Assembly (NCBI GenBank): GCA_943372995.1
Contig: CALSAQ010000007.1
Span: 1-64,000 of the forward strand
Reading direction: 5' to 3'
DNA from: CAJBVG01 sp943372995
Lineage (GTDB): Bacteria; Bacteroidota; Bacteroidia; Sphingobacteriales; Sphingobacteriaceae
Length of the DNA stretch: 64,000 nt
Shown: positions 43,344-51,335 of the stretch, piece after piece
Numbering within the stretch: position 1 is the stretch's first letter
How the letters are laid out: each line of letters begins with the position of its first letter
The notes under the pieces: model-generated
Database searches by the model: none
Seen by the model: only the letters and a program-made list of their open reading frames with translations
Told to the model about the DNA's origin: nothing
Position numbers and translations under genes: made by a program

Positions 43344-44186
43344 CTATTGTTCTTCTAAAATAAAATCTGTTTTATAATTCGGAATTATTCCTTTTGTTTG
43401 GGCAGTATCAAACAACTTATAAATTGCTTTTCTTCCCTCTTCTCCCAAATTTACTGAATATTTATTTACATATAAATCGATGTGTTTATACATTACTTCT
43501 TCGCTCATTTCCTGCGAATGTTGCTTCACAAAATCATACGACGATTTAGGGTTAGCAAATGCATACTCCACACTTCTTCTCAATACACGGTCGATAGTAA
43601 GCTGTGTGTGCTCATCTAGTTTTCTGTTTACCACAATACCACCCAAAGGAATTGCAGTATGGTAATTTTCCTCCCAATATTCTCCAAGGTCGATTACTTT
43701 CTTTAATCCCTTATCCTGATACGTAAATCTGTTTTCGTGAATAATTAACCCGAAGTCTATTTCTCCTTTAAGCAATGCGTTCTCAATTTCAGAAAACACC
43801 ATTACTTTTTTGTTTTTAGCATCAGGAAAGGCTAAGCTTAACAAAAAGTTTGCAGTGGTGAGTTCACCTGGGATTCCGATACTGAGATGTGAGGTATGAG
43901 ATGTGAGATATGAGACGTTTTTAGTAATTAGCAGCGGACCAACACCAAAACCTAAAGCACTTCCGGCATTCAGTAGTTTATACAAATGCGTTAAATATGC
44001 AAAAGCATGATAACTTAATTTAGTAACATCTAATTGTGCAGATTGAGCTTTTTTGTTGAGCGACTCTACATCTTCAATTACTGGAACAAAAGACAAACCT
44101 TCGGTATCAATCTTTCCGTGCAACAACGCATCGAAAATAAAAGTATCGTTGGGGCAAGATGAGAATCCTAAAGAGATGTGAGACAT
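43344..44186 (-). CDS. mqnD: 1,4-dihydroxy-6-naphthoate synthase (menaquinone, futalosine pathway)
   Basis: MqnD cleaves cyclic dehypoxanthine futalosine to 1,4-dihydroxy-6-naphthoate. The 280-aa protein has the signature SLGFSSCPNDTFIFDALLHG and the periplasmic-binding-protein-like fold (GSALGFGVGPLLITK, GIPGELTTANFLLSLAFP, IHENRFTYQ, LGGIVVNRKL). Two heptamer repeat arrays are inside it. One encodes about 12 inserted residues (VSYLTSHTSHLS, 43883-43917), exactly between GPLLITK and IGIPGELTT, where homologs have a short turn. The other covers the start region. ATG 44186 (MSHISLGFSS) is preferred; an ATG at 44234 would add repeat-encoded residues (MRMFHISMLISHILYL). Confidence 0.88.
   Translation of the reverse strand: MSHISLGFSSCPNDTFIFDALLHGKIDTEGLSFVPVIEDVESLNKKAQSAQLDVTKLSYHAFAYLTHLYKLLNAGSALGFGVGPLLITKNVSYLTSHTSHLSIGIPGELTTANFLLSLAFPDAKNKKVMVFSEIENALLKGEIDFGLIIHENRFTYQDKGLKKVIDLGEYWEENYHTAIPLGGIVVNRKLDEHTQLTIDRVLRRSVEYAFANPKSSYDFVKQHSQEMSEEVMYKHIDLYVNKYSVNLGEEGRKAIYKLFDTAQTKGIIPNYKTDFILEEQ
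43883..43917. repeat. 7-bp tandem array inside mqnD
   Basis: Five exact-length heptamers with consensus TGAGATR (TGAGATG, TGAGGTA, TGAGATG, TGAGATA, TGAGACG) lie within the mqnD coding sequence. They are read through in frame as a Ser/Thr/His-rich insertion on the minus strand. Confidence 0.85.
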
Positions 44187-44258
44187 GAGATATAAGATAT
44201 GAGATATAAGCATTGAGATATGAAACATTCTCATGTCTCACATCTCAATTCTCATATC
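44172..44258. repeat. Converging 7-bp tandem arrays spanning the mqnD start
   Basis: Eight heptamers of the TGAGATA type (44172-44227) meet an inverted heptamer array (44230-44258, TCTCATA type). GAGATGTGAGACATGAGA (44173-44190) and its exact complement (44229-44246) make an 18-bp perfect inverted repeat. The preferred mqnD ATG at 44186 lies in the left arm, and the array fills the gap to frr. Confidence 0.85.
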
Positions 44259-44261
44259 TAA

Positions 44262-44825
44262 TTAAACGGTCATTATATCTTTTTCTTTCAACTCGATGTG
44301 TTTATCGACTTTCAAGATATAGCTATCCGTTAATTTTTGAACTTCTGCTTCGCCAACTTTTACGTCGTCTTCAGAAATACCTTCTTTTTGTAATTTTTTA
44401 ATTTTTTCGTTTGTGTCTTTTCTGATGTTACGAATTGCCACTTTACCTGCTTCACCTTCTGCTTTTACTTTCTTCACTAAATCTTTTCTGCGTTCTTCTG
44501 TTAAAGGTGGAACATTTAAACGAATTACCGTGCCATCGTTTTGAGGATTGATTCCCAAGTTTGCATCAGTAATTGCTTTTTCAATAGCAGGAATTAAATT
44601 CTTCTCCCAAGGTTGTACAACAATGGTACGTGCATCAGGGGTATTAACATTTGCTACTTGTGAAAGTGGAGTCTGACTACCGTAATAATCAACATGTATA
44701 CCATCTAACATTTGTGGGCTTGCTTTACCTGCACGAATTTTTTGCAATTCAATTTCAACATGATCAACAGCTTTGTTCATGCTGTCTTTTGCTTCTTCTA
44801 ATTGTTTCTTTACTATTTCGCTCAT
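44262..44825 (-). CDS. frr: Ribosome recycling factor
   Basis: RRF, together with EF-G, releases ribosomes from mRNA after termination. The 187-aa protein has the normal length and motifs: MNKAVDHVEIELQKIRAGKA, VQPWEKNLIPAIEKAI, IRLNVPPLTEERRKDLVKK and VAIRNIRKDTNEKIKKL. It follows pyrH after 45 bases, which is a widely conserved bacterial arrangement. Confidence 0.96.
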   Translation of the reverse strand: MSEIVKKQLEEAKDSMNKAVDHVEIELQKIRAGKASPQMLDGIHVDYYGSQTPLSQVANVNTPDARTIVVQPWEKNLIPAIEKAITDANLGINPQNDGTVIRLNVPPLTEERRKDLVKKVKAEGEAGKVAIRNIRKDTNEKIKKLQKEGISEDDVKVGEAEVQKLTDSYILKVDKHIELKEKDIMTV

Positions 44826-44870
44826 AGTTTTTTATTTATGAATGAGGATTAAGATTTTTTTATTTATGAG

Positions 44871-45578
44871 TTATGCATGAACTAGTGTTCCGATATTATC
44901 ACCTAAAGCAACTTTATTAAAATTACCTTTTGTGTTCATATCAAATACAATAATTGGCAAATTATTTTCCTGACATAGGGTAAATGCAGTCATGTCCATT
45001 ACATTTAATCCTTTATCATAAACTTCAGTAAAGGTTATTTTATCGTAACGAACTGCATTCTTATCTTTTTCTGGATCTGCGGTATATATACCATCTACAC
45101 GAGTTCCTTTCAATACCACGTCTGCTTCAATTTCTATTGCTCTTAAAGAAGCTGCAGTATCTGTAGTAAAGTAAGGATTACCAGTACCTGCTCCAAAAAT
45201 TACAACTCTTCCTTTTTCAAGGTGACGAACTGCTCTGCGACGAATAAAAGGTTCGCAAATTTGTTCCATTTTAATTGCAGAAAGCAAACGAGTTTTAATT
45301 CCTACTTTCTCCAAAGCATCTTGTAAAGCCATGCTATTTATTACCGTGGCTAACATTCCCATATAATCCGCTTGTACTCTATCCATCCCACCTTTCTCCG
45401 CATCCAAGCCTCTATGTATATTTCCACCACCAATAACAATAGCAACCTCAACCCCACTTTCCACCACTTCTTTGATATCTACGGCATATTGGTGAACCAT
45501 TGCTGTATCGATACCATATTGTTTAGAACCCATTAAGGATTCGCCACTTAGCTTCAAAAGAATTCTTTTGTATTTCAT
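44871..45578 (-). CDS. pyrH: UMP kinase
   Basis: UMP kinase phosphorylates UMP to UDP for pyrimidine nucleotide synthesis and is a hexamer regulated by GTP/UTP. The 235-aa amino-acid-kinase-fold protein has YKRILLKLSGESLMG, VAIVIGGGNIHRG, VVIFGAGTGNPYFTTDTAAS and KGTRVDGIYTADPEKDKNAV. It is full length. It is separated from tsf by a terminator, so pyrH-frr-mqnD-hldD may be a separate unit. Confidence 0.96.
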   Translation of the reverse strand: MKYKRILLKLSGESLMGSKQYGIDTAMVHQYAVDIKEVVESGVEVAIVIGGGNIHRGLDAEKGGMDRVQADYMGMLATVINSMALQDALEKVGIKTRLLSAIKMEQICEPFIRRRAVRHLEKGRVVIFGAGTGNPYFTTDTAASLRAIEIEADVVLKGTRVDGIYTADPEKDKNAVRYDKITFTEVYDKGLNVMDMTAFTLCQENNLPIIVFDMNTKGNFNKVALGDNIGTLVHA

Positions 45579-45707
45579 CTGTTTAGTGTTCTTTTATAAT
45601 GGTCGGATGTAATGCCCAAAAATTCTATTGTAAAGATTGATTTTTTGCTTGGCATTTCATGCTTTTGTTTTGTAGTACGAAGATATGTATTATTCAAAGG
45701 ACAAAAA

Positions 45708-45737
45708 AAAATCCTCTCAAAATTTGAGAGGATTTTT
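45708..45737 (-). terminator. Terminator downstream of tsf
   Basis: AAATCCTCTCAAA and TTTGAGAGGATTT form a perfect 13-bp stem with almost no loop, flanked by runs of A on the left (T on the minus strand) and T on the right. It lies six bases after the tsf stop codon. Confidence 0.8.
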
Positions 45738-45743
45738 AAATAA

Positions 45744-46586
45744 TTAAGCTCCTAAAGCAACTCGCTTAAATGCGGTAACTGTTAGTCCCTTTTCAATATC
45801 GTTTAACATTTGTGAAACAGATTTTGAACTGTCTTTCACAAACTCTTGATTCAACAAAGTAGAATCTTTGTAGAATTTATTTAATTTACCTTGAGCGATT
45901 TTCTCCACCATTTCTTCAGGTTTTCCTTCTGCACGGATTTGCTCTTTAGCAATTTCTAATTCTCTTTCGATAGTTTTAGTATCTACATCGTCTTTATCAA
46001 CTGCTACTGGGTTCATTGCTGCGATTTGCATAGCAACATCTTTACCAGCTTCATCAGCTTTACCATTAGCATCAGAGTTTAATCCAACTAATACACCTAA
46101 ACGATTTCCAGCATGAATGTATGCTACTACTTTATCAGCAGATAATATTTCATATTTAGAAACACCAATTTTCTCACCAATTTTACCAGTTTTATCTAAA
46201 ATGATATCTGATAACACAACACCGTTTAAAGGCAATGCTAATAAAGCTTCTAAGCTTGATGGGTTATTAGCAACAGCTAAATCAGCGATTTCATTTGCGA
46301 ATTGTACGAACTCAGCATTTTTAGCAACGAAGTCTGTTTCGCAATTTAATTCGATAACAATTCCTCTTTTACCATCTGCTGTAGTTTTAGCAATTACTGC
46401 TCCTTCTAATGAATCACGATCAGAACGACTTGCTGCTACTTTTGCACCTTTTTTACGTAGGTAGTCGATAGCTGCTTCAAAATCACCGTTTGATTCTGTT
46501 AATGCTTTTTTGCAATCCATCATTCCAGCACCAGTTTGTAAACGCAATTTGTTTACATCTGCTGCACTAATAGTTACTGTTGACAT
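45744..46586 (-). CDS. tsf: Elongation factor Ts
   Basis: EF-Ts exchanges GDP for GTP on EF-Tu. The 280-aa protein has the N-terminal UBA-like segment VNKLRLQTGAGMMDCKKALT and the core motifs ELNCETDFVAKN and IAAMNPVAVDKDDVD, with a complete C-terminal domain (LNQEFVKDSSKSVSQML). It lies downstream of rpsB with a 92-base gap containing a 12-bp inverted repeat. A terminator follows it. Confidence 0.96.
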   Translation of the reverse strand: MSTVTISAADVNKLRLQTGAGMMDCKKALTESNGDFEAAIDYLRKKGAKVAASRSDRDSLEGAVIAKTTADGKRGIVIELNCETDFVAKNAEFVQFANEIADLAVANNPSSLEALLALPLNGVVLSDIILDKTGKIGEKIGVSKYEILSADKVVAYIHAGNRLGVLVGLNSDANGKADEAGKDVAMQIAAMNPVAVDKDDVDTKTIERELEIAKEQIRAEGKPEEMVEKIAQGKLNKFYKDSTLLNQEFVKDSSKSVSQMLNDIEKGLTVTAFKRVALGA

Positions 46587-46618
46587 AATATTTTTGTATA
46601 AATTTTTTTGATTTGAAA

Positions 46619-46672
46619 AAAGGTTAAAAGCCAGCAGACCTGATTAATCAAGTGCTACTACTTTTAACCTTT
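46619..46672. promoter_or_regulatory. Inverted repeat in the rpsB-tsf gap
   Basis: AAAGGTTAAAAG (46619-46630) and CTTTTAACCTTT (46661-46672) are perfect 12-bp complements around a 30-base loop. The loop contains the small palindrome TGATTAATCA. It could be an attenuator or processing site that sets the rpsB to tsf ratio; it lacks a strong T-run. Confidence 0.5.
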
Positions 46673-46678
46673 GATTAA

Positions 46679-47491
46679 TTATTCAGCAGATTTCTCTGCT
46701 TCAGTTTTTCTTTTTCTTGTTGTTGTTTTCTCAGCTGCTTCTGGAGAATCTGCTGCCGCTTTCGCTGCTGCACCTTCTTTTTCTGCATCTTCTTCACGCT
46801 CACGTTTACGCTCTTCTAATCCTTCTTCAATTGCTTTGGTAATGATACCAGTAATTAAAGCGATAGATTTTGTTGCGTCGTCGTTTGCAGGAATTGCGAA
46901 ATCGATATCCGAAGGATCTGAATTCGTATCAACCATCGCAAAAGTTGGGATGTTTAATTTTAACGCTTCAGTTACTGCGATATGCTCTTTTTTCACATCA
47001 ATTAAGAATAAAGCTGCTGGTAAACGGTTTAAGTCCGCAATACCACCTAACACTCTTTCTAATTTGATACGATCACGAGAAATCATCAATTTTTCTTTTT
47101 TAGAAAGAATATCAAATGTTCCATCTTTCGACATTTTGTCGATGTTCGACATTTTTTTAATCGATTTACGAACAGTTGCAAAGTTCGTTAACATACCACC
47201 TAACCATCTTTCGGTTACGTATGGCATATTCACTCTTTTTGCGTGATCTGCAACGATGTCTTTTGCTTGTTTCTTAGTTGCAACAAACAATACTTTTCTT
47301 CCTGATTTTACGATTTGTTTAATTGCAGCAGAAGCTTCTTCAACTTTTACTAATGTTTTATTCAAATCGATAATATGAATCCCGTTTTTCTCCATAAATA
47401 TATACGGAGCCATTTTTGGATTCCACTTGCGCGTTAAATGTCCAAAGTGAACACCAGCGTCTAATAAGTCTTGATATGTAGTACGTGCCAT
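46679..47491 (-). CDS. rpsB: 30S ribosomal protein S2
   Basis: S2 binds the 30S subunit near the S1 attachment site. The 270-aa protein has LLDAGVHFGHLTRKWNPKMA, WLGGMLTNFATVRKSIKKM and VDTNSDPSDIDFAIPANDDA. It carries a roughly 40-aa charged, Ala-rich C-terminal tail (REREEDAEKEGAAAKAAADS) beyond the conserved fold, as in many Bacteroidota. It follows rpsI by 20 bases in the ribosomal-protein operon. Confidence 0.97.
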   Translation of the reverse strand: MARTTYQDLLDAGVHFGHLTRKWNPKMAPYIFMEKNGIHIIDLNKTLVKVEEASAAIKQIVKSGRKVLFVATKKQAKDIVADHAKRVNMPYVTERWLGGMLTNFATVRKSIKKMSNIDKMSKDGTFDILSKKEKLMISRDRIKLERVLGGIADLNRLPAALFLIDVKKEHIAVTEALKLNIPTFAMVDTNSDPSDIDFAIPANDDATKSIALITGIITKAIEEGLEERKREREEDAEKEGAAAKAAADSPEAAEKTTTRKRKTEAEKSAE

Positions 47492-47511
47492 TATATAAGG
47501 TCCTCCAAAAA

Positions 47512-47895
47512 TTAACGTTTACTAAATTGAAATCTTTTTCTCGCTTTACGACGTCCTGGTTTCTTACGTTCCACCATACGACTGTCGCGGGTTAATAAGC
47601 TCTTCGCTTTTAACGCCGAACGTTTTTCTGGGTCCTTTTCAAGGATTGCTTTTGCAATGGCTAAACGAACAGCTTCCGCTTGTCCTTTAATACCTCCACC
47701 ATCAACATTCGCTTTTACGTCAAACTTTCCAAGCATATCTGATACTTGTAACGATTGGTTAACGATAAATTGCAATGGTAATGTTGGGAAATACTCTTTA
47801 TAGTCTCTGCCGTTAACTAAGATGTTTCCGCTACCTTCTGTTAAATATATGCGGGCAACAGCAGTCTTTCTTCTTCCTGATGTGTTTACTGTCAT
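47512..47895 (-). CDS. rpsI: 30S ribosomal protein S9
   Basis: The 127-aa protein is complete. It has the N-terminal TSGRRKTAVARIYLTEGSG, the middle DVKANVDGGGIKGQAEAVRL and the basic C-terminal tail SRMVERKKPGRRKARKRFQF followed by SKR. The tail reaches the P-site tRNA in the ribosome. It lies 8 bases after rplM, the usual L13-S9 gene pair. Confidence 0.97.
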   Translation of the reverse strand: MTVNTSGRRKTAVARIYLTEGSGNILVNGRDYKEYFPTLPLQFIVNQSLQVSDMLGKFDVKANVDGGGIKGQAEAVRLAIAKAILEKDPEKRSALKAKSLLTRDSRMVERKKPGRRKARKRFQFSKR

Positions 47896-47903
47896 CTCTT
47901 TGG

Positions 47904-48344
47904 TTATTTAATGGTTTTAGGATTTTGTGCCGCATGAGGATGTTCCGCTCCCGCATACACATGTAAATTTTTGAAAATAGCATTTCCTAACTTGTTCTTA
48001 GGAAGCATACCGCGTACTGCTTTCTCTACCACTCTCGTAGGGTGCTTAGCCATTAACTCTTTTGGAGAGATAAAGCGCTGACCTCCAGGGTAACCAGTAT
48101 AAGAAACATACTCCTTTTCAGTAAATTTGTTTCCTGTAAACCTAACCTTGTCTGCATTGATAACGATCACATTATCTCCGCAGTCTACGTGTGGGGTGAA
48201 ATTAGCCTTGTGTTTGCCTCTTAAGATAAAAGCTATCTTAGAGCTTAGGCGCCCCAAAATCTCTGCGTTGGCGTCGATTACGACCCATTCCTTAGTAACA
48301 GTTTTGCTGTTAGCAGAGACAGTTTTGTAACTTAACGTATTCAT
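47904..48344 (-). CDS. rplM: 50S ribosomal protein L13
   Basis: L13 is an early-assembly protein of the large subunit. The 146-aa protein has KEWVVIDANAEILGRLSSKI, NFTPHVDCGDNVIVINADKV and PTRVVEKAVRGMLPKNKLGN. It is the first gene of the rplM-rpsI-rpsB-tsf block. A -7 box is about 63 bases upstream of its start, leaving a leader that could carry autoregulation; no specific structure was recognised. Confidence 0.97.
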   Translation of the reverse strand: MNTLSYKTVSANSKTVTKEWVVIDANAEILGRLSSKIAFILRGKHKANFTPHVDCGDNVIVINADKVRFTGNKFTEKEYVSYTGYPGGQRFISPKELMAKHPTRVVEKAVRGMLPKNKLGNAIFKNLHVYAGAEHPHAAQNPKTIK

Positions 48345-48406
48345 TGATAATAATTAATTAATTGATTTTTATTGTTTTATCCCCTATATACCTATATAAG
48401 GGAGGG

Positions 48407-48414
48407 CAAAGATA
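48407..48414 (-). promoter_or_regulatory. -7 promoter box for the rplM operon
   Basis: On the minus strand it reads TATCTTTG (TAnnTTTG). Initiation near 48400 would give a leader of about 55 nt before the rplM ATG at 48344. Confidence 0.55.
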
Positions 48415-48511
48415 AAGGAAATATTTATAATTACCATGCTTTAGTACAGATATTTCCGAAAGAATGTGTTAAGATGTGGAAATATTATTTTTAGCACTAT
48501 TTTTATCCCTA

Positions 48512-50032
48512 ATGACGACCATTAAAAATTGGCTAACAGGACCACGAATTGTACTTTTTGCGCTTATTATTAGTGCTTTATCGCATTTGCCTTTTATAAA
48601 TCTCGGGCCCCGTAGCGTACATGTTTGGCGTCAGTGCAACACACTTGCCGTTGCTCGTAACTTCTACCAAGAAGATATGGATATCTTAAATCCTCGTGTA
48701 GATCGCCGTTTAGATACCGATGGGGTTACTGGCATGCAATTCCCTTCTTACGAGTATATTGTTGCTTTAGGATACAAAGCTTTTGGCATTCATAATTGGG
48801 TACATCGTCTGCTTTCCTTAATCATTACTTTTTGGGGAGCTGTAGGGATGTTTTATCTCTCCAAATTACTTCTGAAGCACGATATCGCAGCTGGCTTTAC
48901 AGCTCTTGCTTATACCTTTAGCCCTGATTTGTACTATTTTGGCTTTAGCGCATTACCAGATATTTTGGCATTAGCTTGTTCTGTTTGGGGGTTGTATTAC
49001 TTTATTAAATGGTTCGCTCCCCCTTCACACATACCAATTACCAATACCAGTCACCAGTCACTAGTCACCAACTTCATCCTATCCCTACTACTAATCACAA
49101 TAGCAGGTCTAACCAAACTTCAATTTTTGGCCATCGGTTTTTTTATTGCTCCTTATATTTTATTGAATATTGATGTGGCTAAAAAGAAAGTCATCTCATT
49201 AATTGTTTTCGGTATAACAGCATGTGCTATTCCATTGCTTTGGTATCGAAGATCGGTAGAGTTAATAGAAACATCGGGATTGGCAGACTTTGGAATTACC
49301 TTTCGTCCGGAAAATAATTGGGAAAAAGGAATAAACACAATTATCCAAAATATTACTAGCGACCTACCCGATCTGTTACTCAACTATTCTTCCTTTCTAA
49401 TTTTTCTGTTTTCTATTTTCTTTTTCTTTAAAAATAAATTCTGGAAATCGAAGTGGTTTATACCTATGTTAGTATGGACACTATCATTAATCGCGTACCA
49501 CATCATTGAATTAGCACAAATGAATGTGCATTCTTATTATATGATGCCTTATTTACCTGTATTATTTCTGATGATAGGATACGGTGTTAAACATATCGGC
49601 TTCAAAAGTTATGGACATAAATTAATAGTAGTATTAATGATATTATCTCCTGTATTAACTTCTTTCAGAATAATTCCATCTCGTTTTACAAAAAGTAATC
49701 CAGGCATACCTATTGAATTATATAACAACGAGAGTAGAAACATACTTATTAACTCAGCACCTCAAGATGCTTTATGTATTGTGGGTCCTGATATCTCAGG
49801 TTGTATCTATTTTTATCATATTGAAAAGAAAGGTTTTGGTTTCGACAACATAAACGAATTAGAAAAACAAGTAGGTAACAGTACTTTATTAGTTAACTAC
49901 ATACAAAGAGGAGCACGCTACTTGTATACAAATGATACAAGCAGTATAAATAATACACTCATCAATACTTATTTTGAAGAAATAAATAGGGTTGGAGATT
50001 TTTGTGTCTTCAAATTAAAAAAGCAGTTTTAA
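48512..50032 (+). CDS. GT39-like multi-spanning membrane glycosyltransferase
   Basis: The 506-aa protein has about ten to twelve hydrophobic helices and a GT-C type layout. The first periplasmic loop after TM1 contains LGPRSVHVWRQCNTLAVARN and then YQEDMDILNPRVDRRLD, similar to ArnT/PMT-like enzymes that use polyprenyl-phosphate sugars. The last part is a soluble periplasmic domain. A 7-bp repeat array (49031-49072) adds a Ser/Thr-rich segment (HIPITNTSHQSLVTN) to a loop before a helix. ATG 48512 (MTTIKNWL) is preferred over a GTG at 48476. Sugar and acceptor are unknown. Confidence 0.72.
   Translation: MTTIKNWLTGPRIVLFALIISALSHLPFINLGPRSVHVWRQCNTLAVARNFYQEDMDILNPRVDRRLDTDGVTGMQFPSYEYIVALGYKAFGIHNWVHRLLSLIITFWGAVGMFYLSKLLLKHDIAAGFTALAYTFSPDLYYFGFSALPDILALACSVWGLYYFIKWFAPPSHIPITNTSHQSLVTNFILSLLLITIAGLTKLQFLAIGFFIAPYILLNIDVAKKKVISLIVFGITACAIPLLWYRRSVELIETSGLADFGITFRPENNWEKGINTIIQNITSDLPDLLLNYSSFLIFLFSIFFFFKNKFWKSKWFIPMLVWTLSLIAYHIIELAQMNVHSYYMMPYLPVLFLMIGYGVKHIGFKSYGHKLIVVLMILSPVLTSFRIIPSRFTKSNPGIPIELYNNESRNILINSAPQDALCIVGPDISGCIYFYHIEKKGFGFDNINELEKQVGNSTLLVNYIQRGARYLYTNDTSSINNTLINTYFEEINRVGDFCVFKLKKQF
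49031..49072. repeat. 7-bp tandem array inside the GT39-like gene
   Basis: Six consecutive heptamers (ATACCAA, TTACCAA, TACCAGT, CACCAGT, CACTAGT, CACCAAC) share an ACCA/AGT core with exact 7-base spacing. Six units are 42 bases, or 14 codons, so the reading frame is preserved. Confidence 0.8.
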
Positions 50033-50075
50033 TATTTATTTACAATCTCTATATTTAAGGCTTAATCGCTTGCAT

Positions 50076-51335
50076 ATGGGAAAGGTATCGAGAATGGCCG
50101 ACACTTTGATTGGCTCAGAAATCATTAAAATTGGAAATGAAGTAAATGAATTGATTCGCAAAGGTGAGAAGATTTGTAATTTGACTATTGGCGATTTTGA
50201 TCCCAAACATTATCCTATTCCCAAAGAGTTAGAAAATCATATTCTTAAAGCTTACCAAGATGGCTATACTAATTACCCGCCAGCAAATGGAGAATTTAGT
50301 TTACGTCAATCTATATCAACATTTCTTAAAGATTTTGGCAAGTTAGATTATACTACTGATGAAATTTTAGTGGCTGGTGGTTCACGTCCGTTGATATATG
50401 CTGTATATAGAACAGTATTAGATGCAGGAGATAAAGTGGTTTTTCCTGTTCCATCATGGAATAATAATCATTATTGTCATTTGGTAGGAGCAAAGGCTGT
50501 AATGGTAGAAACCACACAAGAAAACAACTTTATGCCGCGTGCATCGGAAATAGCACCATTGTTAAAAGGAGCACATTTATTATCATTATGCAGTCCTTTG
50601 AATCCAACAGGAACAATGTTCACTAAAAAAGATTTAGAAGAGATTTGTGATTTAGTTATTGCAGAAAATAATTCTAGAGGAGCTGATGAAAAACCATTAT
50701 ACCTGTTGTATGATCAAGTATATTGGACTTTAACATTTGGTACGCATCAACATCACGATCCTGTTCATATAAGACCAGAGTTAAGAAATTATACCATCTA
50801 TATCGATGGAATCTCCAAAGCATTTGCTGCTACTGGAGTAAGAGTAGGTTGGGCTTTCGGACCACAACACATAATCGATAAAATGAAAGCGATATTAGGT
50901 CATGTGGGTGCTTGGTCGCCTAAAGCAGAACAAGTTGCTACATCAAACTTTTTAAATACGCCTGATAGTATAACAGCATTTATGGGTCCTTTTAAAAATA
51001 AAATAAAAGAAAGTTTAGATGCATTACACAACGGGTTTCAAAATCTAAAAAACAATAACTATCCATTCGATTCTATTGAACCTATGGGTGCTATATATCT
51101 TACAGTAAAAGTTGCAATAAAAGGTAAGGTAACACCAGAAGGGAAAAGCATTCAAAATAGTATGGATGTTACATCCTATATATTATCTCATGCACAATTA
51201 GCGATGGTGCCATTTACAGCATTTGGAGCTTCTTCAAACTCCGATTGGTATCGCCTATCTGTTGGTGCTGCTGATAAAGAAACCATATTAGCTTCTTTCG
51301 ATAGATTAAAAAATGCAATCGATCAACTTAAATAA
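50076..51335 (+). CDS. Class I/II PLP aminotransferase (aspartate aminotransferase-like)
   Basis: The 419-aa fold-type I protein has the N-terminal substrate arm (MADTLIGSEIIKIGNEVNEL, ICNLTIGDFDPKHYPIP), the cofactor segment FPVPSWNNNHYCHLVG, SLCSPLNPTGTMFTKKDLE with YDQVYW, and the Schiff-base lysine in IDGISKAFAATGVRVGWAFG. Substrate specificity cannot be fixed; aspartate/tyrosine-type is likely. ATG 50076 is preferred over the TTG at 50070. The stop codon lies in the loop of a 13-bp hairpin. Confidence 0.85.
   Translation: MGKVSRMADTLIGSEIIKIGNEVNELIRKGEKICNLTIGDFDPKHYPIPKELENHILKAYQDGYTNYPPANGEFSLRQSISTFLKDFGKLDYTTDEILVAGGSRPLIYAVYRTVLDAGDKVVFPVPSWNNNHYCHLVGAKAVMVETTQENNFMPRASEIAPLLKGAHLLSLCSPLNPTGTMFTKKDLEEICDLVIAENNSRGADEKPLYLLYDQVYWTLTFGTHQHHDPVHIRPELRNYTIYIDGISKAFAATGVRVGWAFGPQHIIDKMKAILGHVGAWSPKAEQVATSNFLNTPDSITAFMGPFKNKIKESLDALHNGFQNLKNNNYPFDSIEPMGAIYLTVKVAIKGKVTPEGKSIQNSMDVTSYILSHAQLAMVPFTAFGASSNSDWYRLSVGAADKETILASFDRLKNAIDQLK

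Noticed and set aside
43883..44258. CRISPR array
   Set aside because: Units are only 7 bases, with no spacers and no cas genes; the pattern is a degenerate short tandem repeat.
44213..44401. Small plus-strand open frame over the mqnD-frr gap
   Set aside because: It is created by the inverted heptamer array and runs antisense into frr; no start signal or family resemblance.
46671..47246. 191-codon plus-strand frame opposite rpsB
   Set aside because: It is antisense to a highly conserved ribosomal gene; Ala/Ser-rich translation with no recognisable domain.
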